46,750 nt of DNA from JBBRCX01 sp038204465 (GCA_038204465.1 JBBRCX010000028.1:1-46750), one strand, 5' to 3'; shown: positions 34,654 to 44,275, counted from the first letter of the stretch. Numbers and translations are program-made. Notes: generated by a model from the letters alone, not told the origin.

Positions 34654-36900
34654 TCAGCTGAAGGTGAACTGCGGCTCCGCAAGCGTGTTGTTGACCAGTG
34701 CTCCGGTGATCGAGTCCAGCATCGTGCTGCCGTTCGAGCCCGCCAACGGCCGCGCAATCTTCCCGGAAAGGATGTCCGCCGATGTCGTGCCGATCAGGTT
34801 GATCTGGACGGCGTTACGCGTGATGCCGCGGACGACTTCCATCCCGCCGCCAGTGCTCGCCAACTTCAGGCTGACGTTGTCGCCGTCGCGGTCGAAGAAT
34901 GTGAGTTTGTTCCCCAGCGCGACATAGCTTGCCGAATCGTCGCCGGTGATGTCATCGAGGTTGCCGTCAAGCTTTTCTCCAATGGGTGAAGCGATCCTGC
35001 CATCCTCCCTCGAGTGCACGTCCACCTCGTAAAACTGGTTGGTCTTGAGAGCCTTCGTCGGCGTCAGCGTAATCGTGCGCGCCGCGGCGTCGTACACCAC
35101 TGACCTCAGCACAACGCGCTGCCGCGAAGGAACGCCGGTCAAGCGCTTCTCCTTCACCGCGAATACTTCGTAGTTCGCCTTGTCCTGCGCCAACCCGGGA
35201 TCCAGATCGCCGTTGAAGCTAATGGTGATGGCGCTGATCTTTTTCTTCGCGCCGCTGAGCAGGTGCATACTCACGATCGATAGCGGCCGCACCTCGTTGG
35301 TCACACTAAGGACCGCTGACGATTGCGAGCCAAGTTGAACCGATCCGGTCGGCGTGCCGAGGTTCACCGAAATGGTCTCGGTGCCTTCCGTCTCGAAATC
35401 GCGGATCACGCGGACCGTGATCGTCTTGCTCGCCTCTCCCGCGGCAAAGTTAAGCGTGCCCGAAACCGGGCGGTAATCCGTGCCGGCGATTGCGGTGCCG
35501 TCGCTGGTCGTGTAGCTCACGCTGGTCGCTTCGGCCAGGGTTCCAAGCCTCGTGACAGTGATCGCCACAGAACCATCCTTCTCGGTGGCGGTGTACGTGG
35601 GAGCACTGAATTGAATGCTCGAATCGTTGTCATTGATCACCACCGCGGCGACATTCCCGGCCCCCAGCACAACCCCGCTGGTGGGATTGTTGAGGGTGAC
35701 GGTGAAGGTTTCGTCGCCCTCTGCGGTTGCGTCCTCAAGGATTGGGATCGTGAAGCTCTTGCTTGTCTCGGTATCGGCCAGCAGGATCGTGCCCGCGCTC
35801 GGCGAATAGTCCGCACCCGCGGTGGCGGATGCATCGCCGGTCGAGTAATCGACGGTGATGGCCCCCGCGCTGCCATCGGTGCGGGTAACCGTGAGAGTGA
35901 TCAATGCACCGGCTTCGCCAACGGCGTAGGTCGGCTGGCTGAACTGCAGTGTGCCAGGCTTGGCGATGTCCGTACCCGGCGTCCCAACCACCTGCGTGCT
36001 GCCCTGCAGGCGCGACAGGAAGATGCCGCTATCGAGAACGTCATCGCCGGTGTCGGCGATCGCGAATGTCAGCGTGTGCGTCGTGAGCGCCGTGTTCAGC
36101 GGCGCCTGCGTGCGGATGTGCGGCGTCAGCCCGTCGTATTCAATGTTGAAATCCACGGAGGTCGTGCCGTTGACGACGCTCGTATCGCTGGTGGTCAGGC
36201 CGGAGTTGTTGAGCAGGAAGAAGTTGTTGTTGACGGTGATCGGGCGGTTGTTGCTGTCGAAGCTGATCTGCGTGCCGTCGAGATAAGCGCCGAAGGCATC
36301 GTTGAATCCGCCGACGAAGTCGGGGAATTCCTCCGAACCAAAGACGAAGTCGAAGATGATCGAGCGGGTGTCGGCGGCGGTCGTGAAGGTGAGCGTGAGG
36401 ACATTGGCATCGAAGGTCTGCTCGCCGACGAGCGTGTCGAGGTTGGCGGCGCCGTCGGTGCCGACGATCACGCTCTGGTCGTTGCTGGTCGTATCGGGAC
36501 GATTGACGTTGGGCCCCAGCGCTCCGACGGCGGAGCCGCTGGTGAGCAGCACTCCATCGGCAAGAGAGAGCGATGTGCTGCCCGAGGAAAGCGCAAAACC
36601 GCTGAAGGTCCCGCCCTGCCCGTTCGCACCGATGTACGATGCGCTGGCAACTGTGATGCCGGTGCTCGGCACCACCAGCGCATCGGTCAATGTCGAGGTT
36701 GGCGTCGAGGGATTGTAACTCGTGACCGTTAACGCCATGAGCGTTCGGTCTTCCAGCGGTTCGATGGTATAGCTGTGACGGCCGGAACGAATTGGATGTC
36801 GCACAGCCTCATCCCCCTTTAAAGCAAAACCCAGGGCGGCTGAAAGCGCTTCCGCCCTTTTCCTGAAGCCCTGAATACGTGTCTGGATACCCGTGACCAT
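34654..36900 (-). CDS. Large exported protein with anchor-L-type domain and two Calx-beta domains
   Basis: The protein has 748 residues. A basic N terminus leads to IEPLEDRTLMAL (residues 46-57), a planctomycete surface-protein motif. Next is a domain with LADGVLLTSGSA and FDFVFGSEEFPDFVGGFNDAFGAYLDG, the pattern of the choice-of-anchor L family. Two Calx-beta domains follow (about 320-425 and 430-535), each with a TAGxDYxP-type motif and an acidic turn (EGDET, EGTET) likely to bind calcium. The C-terminal ~200 residues are beta-rich with Asp-Asn repeats. A cell-surface or extracellular role is inferred. The ATG at 36900 is chosen because it lies just before the basic segment and has AGGG upstream; the frame is open to 37035. 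No PEP-CTERM or LPXTG anchor is seen. Confidence 0.82.
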   Translation of the reverse strand: MVTGIQTRIQGFRKRAEALSAALGFALKGDEAVRHPIRSGRHSYTIEPLEDRTLMALTVTSYNPSTPTSTLTDALVVPSTGITVASASYIGANGQGGTFSGFALSSGSTSLSLADGVLLTSGSAVGALGPNVNRPDTTSNDQSVIVGTDGAANLDTLVGEQTFDANVLTLTFTTAADTRSIIFDFVFGSEEFPDFVGGFNDAFGAYLDGTQISFDSNNRPITVNNNFFLLNNSGLTTSDTSVVNGTTSVDFNIEYDGLTPHIRTQAPLNTALTTHTLTFAIADTGDDVLDSGIFLSRLQGSTQVVGTPGTDIAKPGTLQFSQPTYAVGEAGALITLTVTRTDGSAGAITVDYSTGDASATAGADYSPSAGTILLADTETSKSFTIPILEDATAEGDETFTVTLNNPTSGVVLGAGNVAAVVINDNDSSIQFSAPTYTATEKDGSVAITVTRLGTLAEATSVSYTTSDGTAIAGTDYRPVSGTLNFAAGEASKTITVRVIRDFETEGTETISVNLGTPTGSVQLGSQSSAVLSVTNEVRPLSIVSMHLLSGAKKKISAITISFNGDLDPGLAQDKANYEVFAVKEKRLTGVPSRQRVVLRSVVYDAAARTITLTPTKALKTNQFYEVDVHSREDGRIASPIGEKLDGNLDDITGDDSASYVALGNKLTFFDRDGDNVSLKLASTGGGMEVVRGITRNAVQINLIGTTSADILSGKIARPLAGSNGSTMLDSITGALVNNTLAEPQFTFS

Positions 36901-37222
36901 GACCCTAACATCTAATGAGTTCGGTAACAAGATTGCTGACGGCCAGCGCCAGCGGCGCGGGTCAGGAATAGGCTTGAATCCGCTCTGAAACCGTCTGAAA
37001 GATGCCGATTCGCTCCAGACGTTGGAACGATCCAAAAGAGCCGGACGACGGGTCTGGCTGTTAATCTGCCGTTATCGGCCGAGAGGTGTGAGCCGCGAGT
37101 CTCAGACTCAGGTCCAACGATCATTCCGGGCGGTCTAGTGCTCGTGGTAGGCTTGGAGGCGCCCTCGGCGCACTTCTGCCGCACCGAGGTCGACCGCGAA
37201 TCGGTCCGGAATAGGAGCCCTC
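36901..37222. other. Divergent intergenic region
   Basis: This 322-bp stretch separates the Calx-beta gene and the alcohol dehydrogenase gene, which are transcribed away from each other. It must hold both promoters, but no well-matched -35/-10 pair stands out on either strand. No RNA gene or repeat was recognised. Confidence 0.4.
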
Positions 37223-38224
37223 ATGCCGGTTGAAGCTTATGCGGCGCCTTCCGCCAGAGCGAAGCTGGAGCCGTTTCATTTCGTGGGAGGACCACTCGGT
37301 CCGCACGAAGTGAAGATCCGCGTGACGTGTTGCGGCGTCTGCCAGAATGACCTGGCGATGATCGACAATGATTGGGGCTTGTCGGAATATCCGCTGGTGG
37401 CGGGCCATGAAATCGTGGGCACGGTGGCGGCGATCGGGCAGGATGTAGACGGCCTTCCGGTCGGGCAGCGCGTGGGCGTGGGATGGCAATGCGGCTCGTG
37501 CGCCGAGTGCGAGTATTGCGCCCGGGGGGAGGAACACCTGTGTGCCAAGGAAGAACGAACCATCGTCGAACATTGCGGAGGGTGGGCCAATTCCGTGAGG
37601 GCGGAGGCGCGGTTCGCCCTTCCCATTCCGGAAGCGATTCCCTCCGTTGAGGCCGCGCCCCTGCTCTGCGCCGGGAGCACCGTATTCGCGCCCATCTTGC
37701 ACCACCGCGTAACCGCCCAGATGAAAACCGCGGTCGTCGGCTTTGGCGGCCCAGGACACCTGGCGGTCCAGTTTCTGGCGAAGAGCGGGTGCGAGGTGAC
37801 GGCGATGTCGCCAACTCGAAACGAGGCCGCCGACGCGCGAAAGCTGGGCGCCGCGCACTTCATTGCGACGGAAGGCACATCGGAGCTGGAAAACGCGCCG
37901 CACACCTTCGACTTCATTCTCTACACCGCCGCGGCGCCGCTCGCCTGGGAGCAATATCTGCGGGCCCTGCGACCGGGAGGAACCCTGGTGTTGTGCGGGC
38001 TTCCGGATGCACAGTTGAAGTTCTCGGTCTCTCAGCTGACGAGCGAGAAGAGAATCGCCGGGGCGCGCTGCGGAAGCCCGTCCGACATGGCGCGGATGCT
38101 CGCGTTCGCTGCGCGGACCGGCGTGCGTCCGATGATCGAGACGTTTCCGATGCGCGAGATCAACGCGGCGGTCGAACACGCCCGCGCCGGAAAGGCACGT
38201 TATTGCATCGTGCTCGAAGCGTAA
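37223..38224 (+). CDS. Zinc-dependent alcohol dehydrogenase (cinnamyl alcohol dehydrogenase-like)
   Basis: The protein is a medium-chain dehydrogenase of 333 residues. The catalytic zinc site is formed by CCGVCQNDL and AGHEIVGTV, and the structural zinc lobe by CGSCAECEYCARGEEHLC with all four cysteines. The cofactor domain has VVGFGGPGHLAVQFLAKSG; the residue after strand 2 is Ser in AMSPTRNE, favouring NADP over NAD. The pattern resembles YahK/AdhC and cinnamyl alcohol dehydrogenases, which reduce aldehydes with NADPH. AGGAG precedes the ATG with proper spacing. It stands alone between two surface-protein genes, and its physiological substrate cannot be inferred. Confidence 0.93.
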   Translation: MPVEAYAAPSARAKLEPFHFVGGPLGPHEVKIRVTCCGVCQNDLAMIDNDWGLSEYPLVAGHEIVGTVAAIGQDVDGLPVGQRVGVGWQCGSCAECEYCARGEEHLCAKEERTIVEHCGGWANSVRAEARFALPIPEAIPSVEAAPLLCAGSTVFAPILHHRVTAQMKTAVVGFGGPGHLAVQFLAKSGCEVTAMSPTRNEAADARKLGAAHFIATEGTSELENAPHTFDFILYTAAAPLAWEQYLRALRPGGTLVLCGLPDAQLKFSVSQLTSEKRIAGARCGSPSDMARMLAFAARTGVRPMIETFPMREINAAVEHARAGKARYCIVLEA

Positions 38225-38312
38225 TCAGGGAGTAATCACCCCGTTGCTGATCCAACCGACACCGGCGGCAGATTCTTCTCGCCGATCGGGCCTTGGGGGG
38301 ACGTCCATTACG

Positions 38313-38341
38313 TAGACAATTCTGACCTCCTCCGCTACGCT
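38313..38341 (+). promoter_or_regulatory. Possible promoter of the cyclophilin-type surface gene
   Basis: TAGACA at 38313-38318 (five of six) and TACGCT at 38336-38341 (three of six) are separated by 17 bases, about 87 bp upstream of the GTG start. The match is moderate. Confidence 0.35.
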
Positions 38342-38427
38342 GCTGGGCGAACTTCGTGAGGGTTGCCGGCTCATTCCGGCGAGCTTCAATCCCCTGCATC
38401 GCCGCCTGGTCCTCTTGGAGGAAGTCT

Positions 38428-40713
38428 GTGCGCTTGCTATCCCATCTGCAGGTCTTTCCGATCGTTTTTTCCGCCGTCTTCGACAAAATCGCGGTAGAGC
38501 GAGGCCGCCGTACGCGCGGCGCGTCAGCGCGAGGCGCGATGCTGCCGCTCGAGCGCCTCGAGCGTCGCGCCCTGCTCTCGGCTGTGGTCACAGAAGTAAT
38601 CCCGACGCTCGACCTGCCCGAAGGCGGGAGCACGGCCATCGATCTGAGGCCAAAGTTTGACGATCCGCAACACCCCGGGACAGTGACCCAGTTCGAAACC
38701 TCGCAGGGGAACATCCTCGTTGAGCTGTTTGATTCCCGGACGCCGCTGACCGTCGCGAACTTCCTCAACTACGTAAACAGCGGCCGATACATCAACACGA
38801 TCTTCCACCGCTCGGTGAGCAATTTCGTTGTTCAGGGCGGCGGCTACGACCGGCTTGGCGTGCACGTTGAAGAGTTTCCGCCGGTGCCCAACGAGCCGGG
38901 GATCCTGAACAACTCCGGGACCATCGCGATGGCCAAGCTTGGCAACGATCCTAACAGCGCCACGAGCGAATGGTTCTTCAACCTCCGCGACAACACTGAC
39001 CTGAATACGCAGAACGGCGGCTTTACGGTGTTCGGCCAGATCATCTCGGGCGACGCGACGCTGCAGGCGATCGCAAACCTGCAGGTGGTGAACATCTCCG
39101 ACGTCAACCGCGCCTGGGACCATTTACCGGTCCAGGGCCAGTCCAGCAACGGCCAGGTAAACAACGAAAATTTTGTGCTCGTGAATACGATCACGGTCAC
39201 CCCAAAGCTCTCGTTCGCGGTCAGCAGCGACACGCCGAATCTTGTCAACCCAACAATCAGTAGCGGGGTGCTGTCGGTCAATCCGGTGGCGGGACAGTCG
39301 GGCATCGCTCACCTCTCGATCACCGCCACCGACCTCTTCGGCGCTGAGACAGTGCAGACGGTGCGCGTCCGCGTCGCCGCATCCGCCCCGCGCACGCTGG
39401 ATGTGCCGCTCAGCGGCAATGGACAATCCGTCACATGGAAACAGGAAGACAAGGAGACCGGCACGTTCAGCCTCTTTGGACCGGGGAGCGGCGTGTTGCG
39501 TTTCAGCGGCGACGGGCTCAGCGTCCAGGGCGGCCGGGTGCGCGGCGCCAACGTGCAACTGGAGACCGTGAACCTCACCGGCACGACCAGCGGCAGCACG
39601 ATGTCGATCATCGGCCGCGGCTTGAAGCGCGGCTCGGCGCGCGTGGGGGAGGTGACGGTTGACGGATCACTGAGCAAGGTGGCTCTGACGAAGGCCGTGC
39701 TGCTGGGCGACATGACTGTGAGCGGCGGGGTCGGCCGATTGAACATCGACTTCGCCCGCAGCGGCGCCATCACCGTGGGCGCGCGCTCGCGGCCGCAGAG
39801 CACGATGGAGATCAAGTTGAACTCCTGGAGCGACGAGAACCTCACCTCCGCCGCGCCCCTCGGACTCATCCGGTCATTCTCCTGGGGCAATAGCGATGTC
39901 GTGAGCGAAGGATTGAAGGCACCGTCGATCGATTCAGTGAAGGCGCTGGGTAGTTTCTCGCCCGGTGTTGTGCTGGCGGGCGATGGCACGAATAAGACCC
40001 TGGGTCGGTTCCGTTCGTTCGGTCCGATCGGCGGAGTGTGGAGCGTGCCGGGCAAGCTTCCGGTGCTTGCCGTTGGTTCGGTTGCGGGCGACTTCGATGG
40101 GACGTTCGACAACCCCATCTCGGTGCTGAACGTCCGCGGCAGCTTCAGCGGCCTGCTGACGGCGCCGTCGATCCAGAGCATGAAGGTCGGCAGTTTTATG
40201 CGCGACGCACAGCTGACGCTCACTGCCGCGCTCGACCCGAAACGCAAGGCGCTTGGCTCTCTGCAGGTCGGGCAGTCGATCACGCGCAGCGCGATTCTCG
40301 CAACAGGCAACATTGGCAGCGTCAAGGCGGACAATATCGGCTCTGCGGTCATTTTCGCCGGCGTTACGCCGCAGGTCTCAGGCGAGATCGTCCCCACCGC
40401 CGCCAGTGAGTTCACCAGCGCCTCGCGGATCGATTCAGTGACCCTTCATCCGTCGAACAAAACCGTTGGTTTCGCCGGGAGCGGCATTGCTGCCAGCTCG
40501 GTCGGCGCCCTCAGCCTCGGCTCGACGCGGGTGGATAACGGCGGCACCACCTACGGCATTGCAGGCAGGACGATCGATTCAATCAAAGTCCGCGACATCG
40601 TGAGCAAGAAGTCAATCACGGTGAAGAGTGTGCAGGACGCGACGGCGCTTGCGACGCAACTCGCGCAGGTCGGCCTCGATTTGAAGGACTTCAAGATCAG
40701 CGTCTTGAGTTGA
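38428..40713 (+). CDS. Exported cyclophilin-type peptidyl-prolyl isomerase with long beta-rich tail
   Basis: The protein has 761 residues. The N terminus has a hydrophobic stretch (LQVFPIVFSAVF) and then LERLERRALLSAVV (residues 41-54), the planctomycete surface motif. A cyclophilin domain follows (about 85-235), with the patterns GNILVELFDSRTPLTVANFLNYV, FHRSVSNFVVQGGG, SEWFFNL and GFTVFGQII; the FHR arginine and the QGG loop of the active site are present. A cadherin-like or Ig-like linker (about 260-320) leads to ~440 residues of repetitive beta structure with recurring VGS, VKA and G-x-I-G-S motifs. It may fold secreted proteins outside the cell. The start is GTG at 38428, chosen because GGAGGA lies five bases upstream; no ATG fits as well. 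Confidence 0.85.
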   Translation: MRLLSHLQVFPIVFSAVFDKIAVERGRRTRGASARGAMLPLERLERRALLSAVVTEVIPTLDLPEGGSTAIDLRPKFDDPQHPGTVTQFETSQGNILVELFDSRTPLTVANFLNYVNSGRYINTIFHRSVSNFVVQGGGYDRLGVHVEEFPPVPNEPGILNNSGTIAMAKLGNDPNSATSEWFFNLRDNTDLNTQNGGFTVFGQIISGDATLQAIANLQVVNISDVNRAWDHLPVQGQSSNGQVNNENFVLVNTITVTPKLSFAVSSDTPNLVNPTISSGVLSVNPVAGQSGIAHLSITATDLFGAETVQTVRVRVAASAPRTLDVPLSGNGQSVTWKQEDKETGTFSLFGPGSGVLRFSGDGLSVQGGRVRGANVQLETVNLTGTTSGSTMSIIGRGLKRGSARVGEVTVDGSLSKVALTKAVLLGDMTVSGGVGRLNIDFARSGAITVGARSRPQSTMEIKLNSWSDENLTSAAPLGLIRSFSWGNSDVVSEGLKAPSIDSVKALGSFSPGVVLAGDGTNKTLGRFRSFGPIGGVWSVPGKLPVLAVGSVAGDFDGTFDNPISVLNVRGSFSGLLTAPSIQSMKVGSFMRDAQLTLTAALDPKRKALGSLQVGQSITRSAILATGNIGSVKADNIGSAVIFAGVTPQVSGEIVPTAASEFTSASRIDSVTLHPSNKTVGFAGSGIAASSVGALSLGSTRVDNGGTTYGIAGRTIDSIKVRDIVSKKSITVKSVQDATALATQLAQVGLDLKDFKISVLS

Positions 40714-40729
40714 CGACCGCGCGGCTCGC

Positions 40730-42478
40730 CTATCCGACTACAACATTTCCAATGATGCCGCCGTTTGCCGCGCTGCCGTTCAGGTCTTTCACGAGACCGC
40801 TGACGAGCGAGAGCGTATAGGTTCCCGCGTCAGGTAAGCTGCGGTCCGGCGCCCGACCGAGCGCTCGGTAGGAGGCCACGAGGGAACCCGATTTGGATGG
40901 CTTAACCTTCAGCAGCGTGGCCGGCAGGGACGCGCCGCCTGGGCCGCTGATCACTATCTCAGCACCGGTGATGGTTGCCGGATCAACTCCCGCCGGCGAG
41001 GAGAAGGTCATTTTGAATTTGTAGGAACTGCTTGCCCTGACTGCCGACTTTCCCGCGAACAGCGCTGCCGGGCCACCGCCGGATACGAGCCCTCCGAGCG
41101 AGGTCGCGGTCGCTGGGGCGAAGGAGGCCTCCGCGGCGCTGGCGGTGAAGATGTCGAGCGGCCCGGTGTTGCCGGGATCGTCGCCCGTGCTGTTCGAGTT
41201 GTCGGCCCACGCCGGATGCAGGACGCCATCAAAGAAGTCGAGGCCTGTGTAGTCGCCCAGGTCAATCCCGTTGTCCGCACGGCTGGCGTTGGAAGTTCCC
41301 TCGCTCACCTGCTGGTTGGGCGAGAGCCGGACACCTTCCGCGACAGGAGTGCCCACCGTCGCGAAGAGCTGCACGTCGTCATTCGGCAGGGCGTTCGAGT
41401 CGCTGGCAGAGTTCAGTCCGCGATCGTTCCGCGCATCGTACCAACTGATGGCGAAGGCGCCGCTGGTGTCGTCGACGGCGAGGCGCGGAAGCATCTGCGT
41501 GTTGCGCCCGCTGTCGTCGTTGACGCGGATCGCATTGCTCCAATGGGCGCCGTTGTCGTCGGAGTAGCGCAGCAAGGTGTCGGTGTTGTCGGAACTCTTT
41601 GAAACGCGGTCGGTATAAGCGACATAAGCGCGACCGTTAAACGCGCCACCACTGCGGTCGAAGCCAAGGCTCGCCTCCACATCGATGCCGCGCCGCGGCT
41701 GCGCGGGAAGCCGGAGGAACCCTCCAACGTTGGTCGCTGCGATCTGCACCCGCGCGCCGAATGTCTGCGGGCCAACGCCGTCGGGATCGACATTCATCAT
41801 CAGCCGCGACGATTCGCCGCTGCCGCGCTGATAAGCGACCATCACTTGCCCGGCCGATCCGATTGCGACATCTCCGAACTGTCCGCCCTTCGAGCCTGGG
41901 AGGTTCTGCAGCTTCCCAAATTCTCCGACCTGCCCGAGCCCGCTGACACTTGCTCCGCCGGCCGATACTTGCCCGCCCTTTGAAAACATGACCCAAACCT
42001 GCCCCGCGCCGCTGACGACGGTGGGCTGATCGAGCCTACCTTCGAAGCTTGTAAGGTTGTCGAAGGTGCGGCCGCCATCAGTGCTCAGCAGCAGGCGCAT
42101 GCGGGTTTCAGCGGCGTTAAGGTAAACGAGATACAGATTGCCAAACTGATCGAAGGCGGAGCTGGGGTCGCAGCAGGCGGGGTCGAGATGGTCGGAACCG
42201 TCCGCGATCACCTTACTGGTCCAGCTCGCGCCGCTGTCGGAGGAGACCGCGGTAAACAGTCCGTCGCCAAAGTCGATGTTCGAAGCCGAAAACAGACGGG
42301 ATGGATTGTTTCGATCGATCGCGATCGCCGCTTCCGCCTGATTGCCGTTCAACTGGCTGATATCGACATTGGGGAAGTTCGAACTCAGCAACACTCGCGC
42401 TTCAAGCGACTCGACAGCACGATCCCGGGTGAGAGACGTCCGCTGACTGACGGTCTGAGCCGACGCGCTCACTCGCAT
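40730..42478 (-). CDS. Exported sialidase-like (BNR/Asp-box) beta-propeller protein
   Basis: The protein has 582 residues. After a short Ser/Thr-rich N terminus comes AVESLEARVLLSSNF, the planctomycete surface motif, without a classical hydrophobic signal peptide. A beta-propeller follows with Asp-box motifs SSDSGASW, STDGGRTF and SDDNGAHW, each at a repeat turn, as in sialidases and related glycosidases. The arginine triad and Tyr/Glu pair of true sialidases could not be assigned, so glycan binding without hydrolysis is possible. The last ~100 residues form a separate beta domain. Two ATG codons (42484 and 42478) are possible; AAGGA is correctly spaced for 42478. It converges on the cyclophilin gene with a 16-bp gap. 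Confidence 0.8.
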   Translation of the reverse strand: MRVSASAQTVSQRTSLTRDRAVESLEARVLLSSNFPNVDISQLNGNQAEAAIAIDRNNPSRLFSASNIDFGDGLFTAVSSDSGASWTSKVIADGSDHLDPACCDPSSAFDQFGNLYLVYLNAAETRMRLLLSTDGGRTFDNLTSFEGRLDQPTVVSGAGQVWVMFSKGGQVSAGGASVSGLGQVGEFGKLQNLPGSKGGQFGDVAIGSAGQVMVAYQRGSGESSRLMMNVDPDGVGPQTFGARVQIAATNVGGFLRLPAQPRRGIDVEASLGFDRSGGAFNGRAYVAYTDRVSKSSDNTDTLLRYSDDNGAHWSNAIRVNDDSGRNTQMLPRLAVDDTSGAFAISWYDARNDRGLNSASDSNALPNDDVQLFATVGTPVAEGVRLSPNQQVSEGTSNASRADNGIDLGDYTGLDFFDGVLHPAWADNSNSTGDDPGNTGPLDIFTASAAEASFAPATATSLGGLVSGGGPAALFAGKSAVRASSSYKFKMTFSSPAGVDPATITGAEIVISGPGGASLPATLLKVKPSKSGSLVASYRALGRAPDRSLPDAGTYTLSLVSGLVKDLNGSAANGGIIGNVVVG

Positions 42479-42580
42479 GTTCATCCTTATGTTCGTCACG
42501 CTCGATCGTGCGTCGCGCGTCTCTTCCCAGCAACCTGATTGCGCTTCGCGCGAATGATGCTTTTGTAGAGGTTTTTGCGG

Positions 42581-42636
42581 CAAGTGCCAAGCGTCCATGC
42601 TCATCGCGTCCATGCACTTGCCCGTTCCCGGGAACG
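42581..42636. promoter_or_regulatory. Direct repeats and 14-bp palindrome between divergent genes
   Basis: GCGTCCATGC occurs at 42591-42600 and again at 42606-42615, flanked by CAAGTG (42581-42586) and CACTTG (42615-42620) as an inverted pair. A perfect palindrome CGTTCCCGGGAACG follows at 42623-42636, ending 40 bases before the pyrophosphorylase ATG. These are candidate operator sites for one or both divergent genes. Confidence 0.45.
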
Positions 42637-42676
42637 ATGATTCGCCGTAGCATGCGGCGCGGAAGATGGAGTGAAC

Positions 42677-44113
42677 ATGGACGAGACGACTCTTCGCAGC
42701 CGTCTAAGCGACATCGGGCAGGCCGACGCGCTGCGATTTCTCAAAGATTTGGACGAATCCGGACGCGAGAAGCTCGGGCAGCAGATCGAAGCATTGGATC
42801 TGAGGAGCATTGCCGACCTGGCCGACACACAAGTGCGTAATAAGGCGCCGATTCCGCTGCCGAAAACCATCCAGCCAGTTCAGGCTTTCCCGCGCATCCC
42901 TGATCCCACGCAGAAAACCCTTTACGAAGATGCCGAGAACCTCGGGCGCGATCTGCTCCGGCAGGGGAAAATCGGTGCCTTCCTCGTCGCCGGGGGGCAA
43001 GGCACCCGCCTCGGCTACGAAGGGCCCAAGGGCGAATACCCTGTCACGCCAATTAAGAGCAAGTCACTCTTCCAGGTCTTTGCCGAGCAGATCATGGCGC
43101 ACGCACGCGACTGCGGCCGCGCCATCCCCTGGTACATCATGACCAGCGCTGCCAACGACATGGCCACGCGCGAGTTCTTCAAGAAGAACGCGTTCTTCGG
43201 CTTCAACCCCGACGAAATCTTCTTCTTCCAGCAAGGCATGATGCCCGCATTCTCCATGGACGGGAAGATGCTGCTGGCTGAGCGCGACTCGCTCGCACTC
43301 AGCCCCGATGGGCACGGCGGCAGCTTGCGCGCCCTTTCGAAGAGCGGCGCACTGGCCGACATGCGCCGACGCGGCGTCGAGCATCTTTCGTACTTCCAGG
43401 TAGACAACCCACTGGTTCACTGCATCGATCCGCTGTTCCTCGGCCTGCACGCGTTGACTGGAAGTGAGATGAGCAGCAAGACGATCCCGAAAGCCGACGC
43501 GCTGGAACGGGTTGGCAACTTCGTCGTCGGCGACGGCATCGTGCAGGTCATCGAGTACAGCGATTTGCCCGAAGACCTCGCGAAGCAGACAAACCCCGAC
43601 GGCAGTCTCCGCTTCAACGCGGGGTCCATCGCGATCCACGCGCTGAGTGTCGCGTTCGTCGAGCGCTTGAACGCCGGCGGAAGTCTTCGTCTTCCGTGGC
43701 ATCGCGCCCAGAAGAAGGTGGCATTCGTCGATGAGCACGGGCAGCCGGTGAAGCCCGAGGCGCCAAATGCGGTAAAGCTCGAACAGTTTGTATTCGACGC
43801 GATCCCGCTGGCCAGGAATGCGCTGGCCTACACCACCGACCGCGCGGAGGAATTCTCGCCGGTGAAGAACGCCCAGGGCGTCGATTCCCCCGTCACCTGC
43901 CGTCGCGATCAGATCCGCCGGGCCGCCCGCTGGCTGCGCGAGTGCGGGACGGAGGTGCCGACCAAGGACCATGAGCCCGACGCGACGCTGGAGATCTCGC
44001 CGCTGTGGGCGACGTCGGCAAATCAGCTATGCGAGCGCGGCGCGAAGCCCCAGCGAATCAAGAACGGCGCTGTCGTCTACTTCGGCAGCAACGGCGTCGA
44101 GGGCGACGTATAG
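42677..44113 (+). CDS. UDP-sugar pyrophosphorylase, eukaryote-like UAP family
   Basis: The protein has 478 residues. The nucleotide-binding signature is FLVAGGQGTRLGYEGPKGEYPV (about 104-125). QVDNPLVHCIDPLFLG and the FNAGSIAIHALS motif are typical of eukaryotic UDP-N-acetylhexosamine pyrophosphorylases. The enzyme makes UDP-GlcNAc (or UDP-GalNAc/UDP-glucose) from UTP and the sugar 1-phosphate for cell-envelope and glycan synthesis. It is of the monofunctional UAP1/UGP2 type, not bacterial GlmU; such genes are known in planctomycetes and chlamydiae. The ATG at 42677 is preferred over an in-frame GTG at 42671 because GGAG (42668-42671) is correctly spaced for it. Confidence 0.92.
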   Translation: MDETTLRSRLSDIGQADALRFLKDLDESGREKLGQQIEALDLRSIADLADTQVRNKAPIPLPKTIQPVQAFPRIPDPTQKTLYEDAENLGRDLLRQGKIGAFLVAGGQGTRLGYEGPKGEYPVTPIKSKSLFQVFAEQIMAHARDCGRAIPWYIMTSAANDMATREFFKKNAFFGFNPDEIFFFQQGMMPAFSMDGKMLLAERDSLALSPDGHGGSLRALSKSGALADMRRRGVEHLSYFQVDNPLVHCIDPLFLGLHALTGSEMSSKTIPKADALERVGNFVVGDGIVQVIEYSDLPEDLAKQTNPDGSLRFNAGSIAIHALSVAFVERLNAGGSLRLPWHRAQKKVAFVDEHGQPVKPEAPNAVKLEQFVFDAIPLARNALAYTTDRAEEFSPVKNAQGVDSPVTCRRDQIRRAARWLRECGTEVPTKDHEPDATLEISPLWATSANQLCERGAKPQRIKNGAVVYFGSNGVEGDV

Positions 44114-44275
44114 CAGCAGACATGGGCAGCGGACAAAGCTTCACCCGAAGCACTCGACCGCATACGGGTTCCGAGCAATCGTCGTCGATTCTGAAGGAAA
44201 TTGAATCGCGCTGCGCGCTCAAACCAGGCAGACCATTGCGCTCGTCGATTCGCAGTCGGTCGCGAGGGGCTGTCC

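Noticed and set aside
35323..36732. Plus-strand open frame opposite the Calx-beta gene
   Set aside because: Antisense to a protein with recognisable domains; no family resemblance or start signal.
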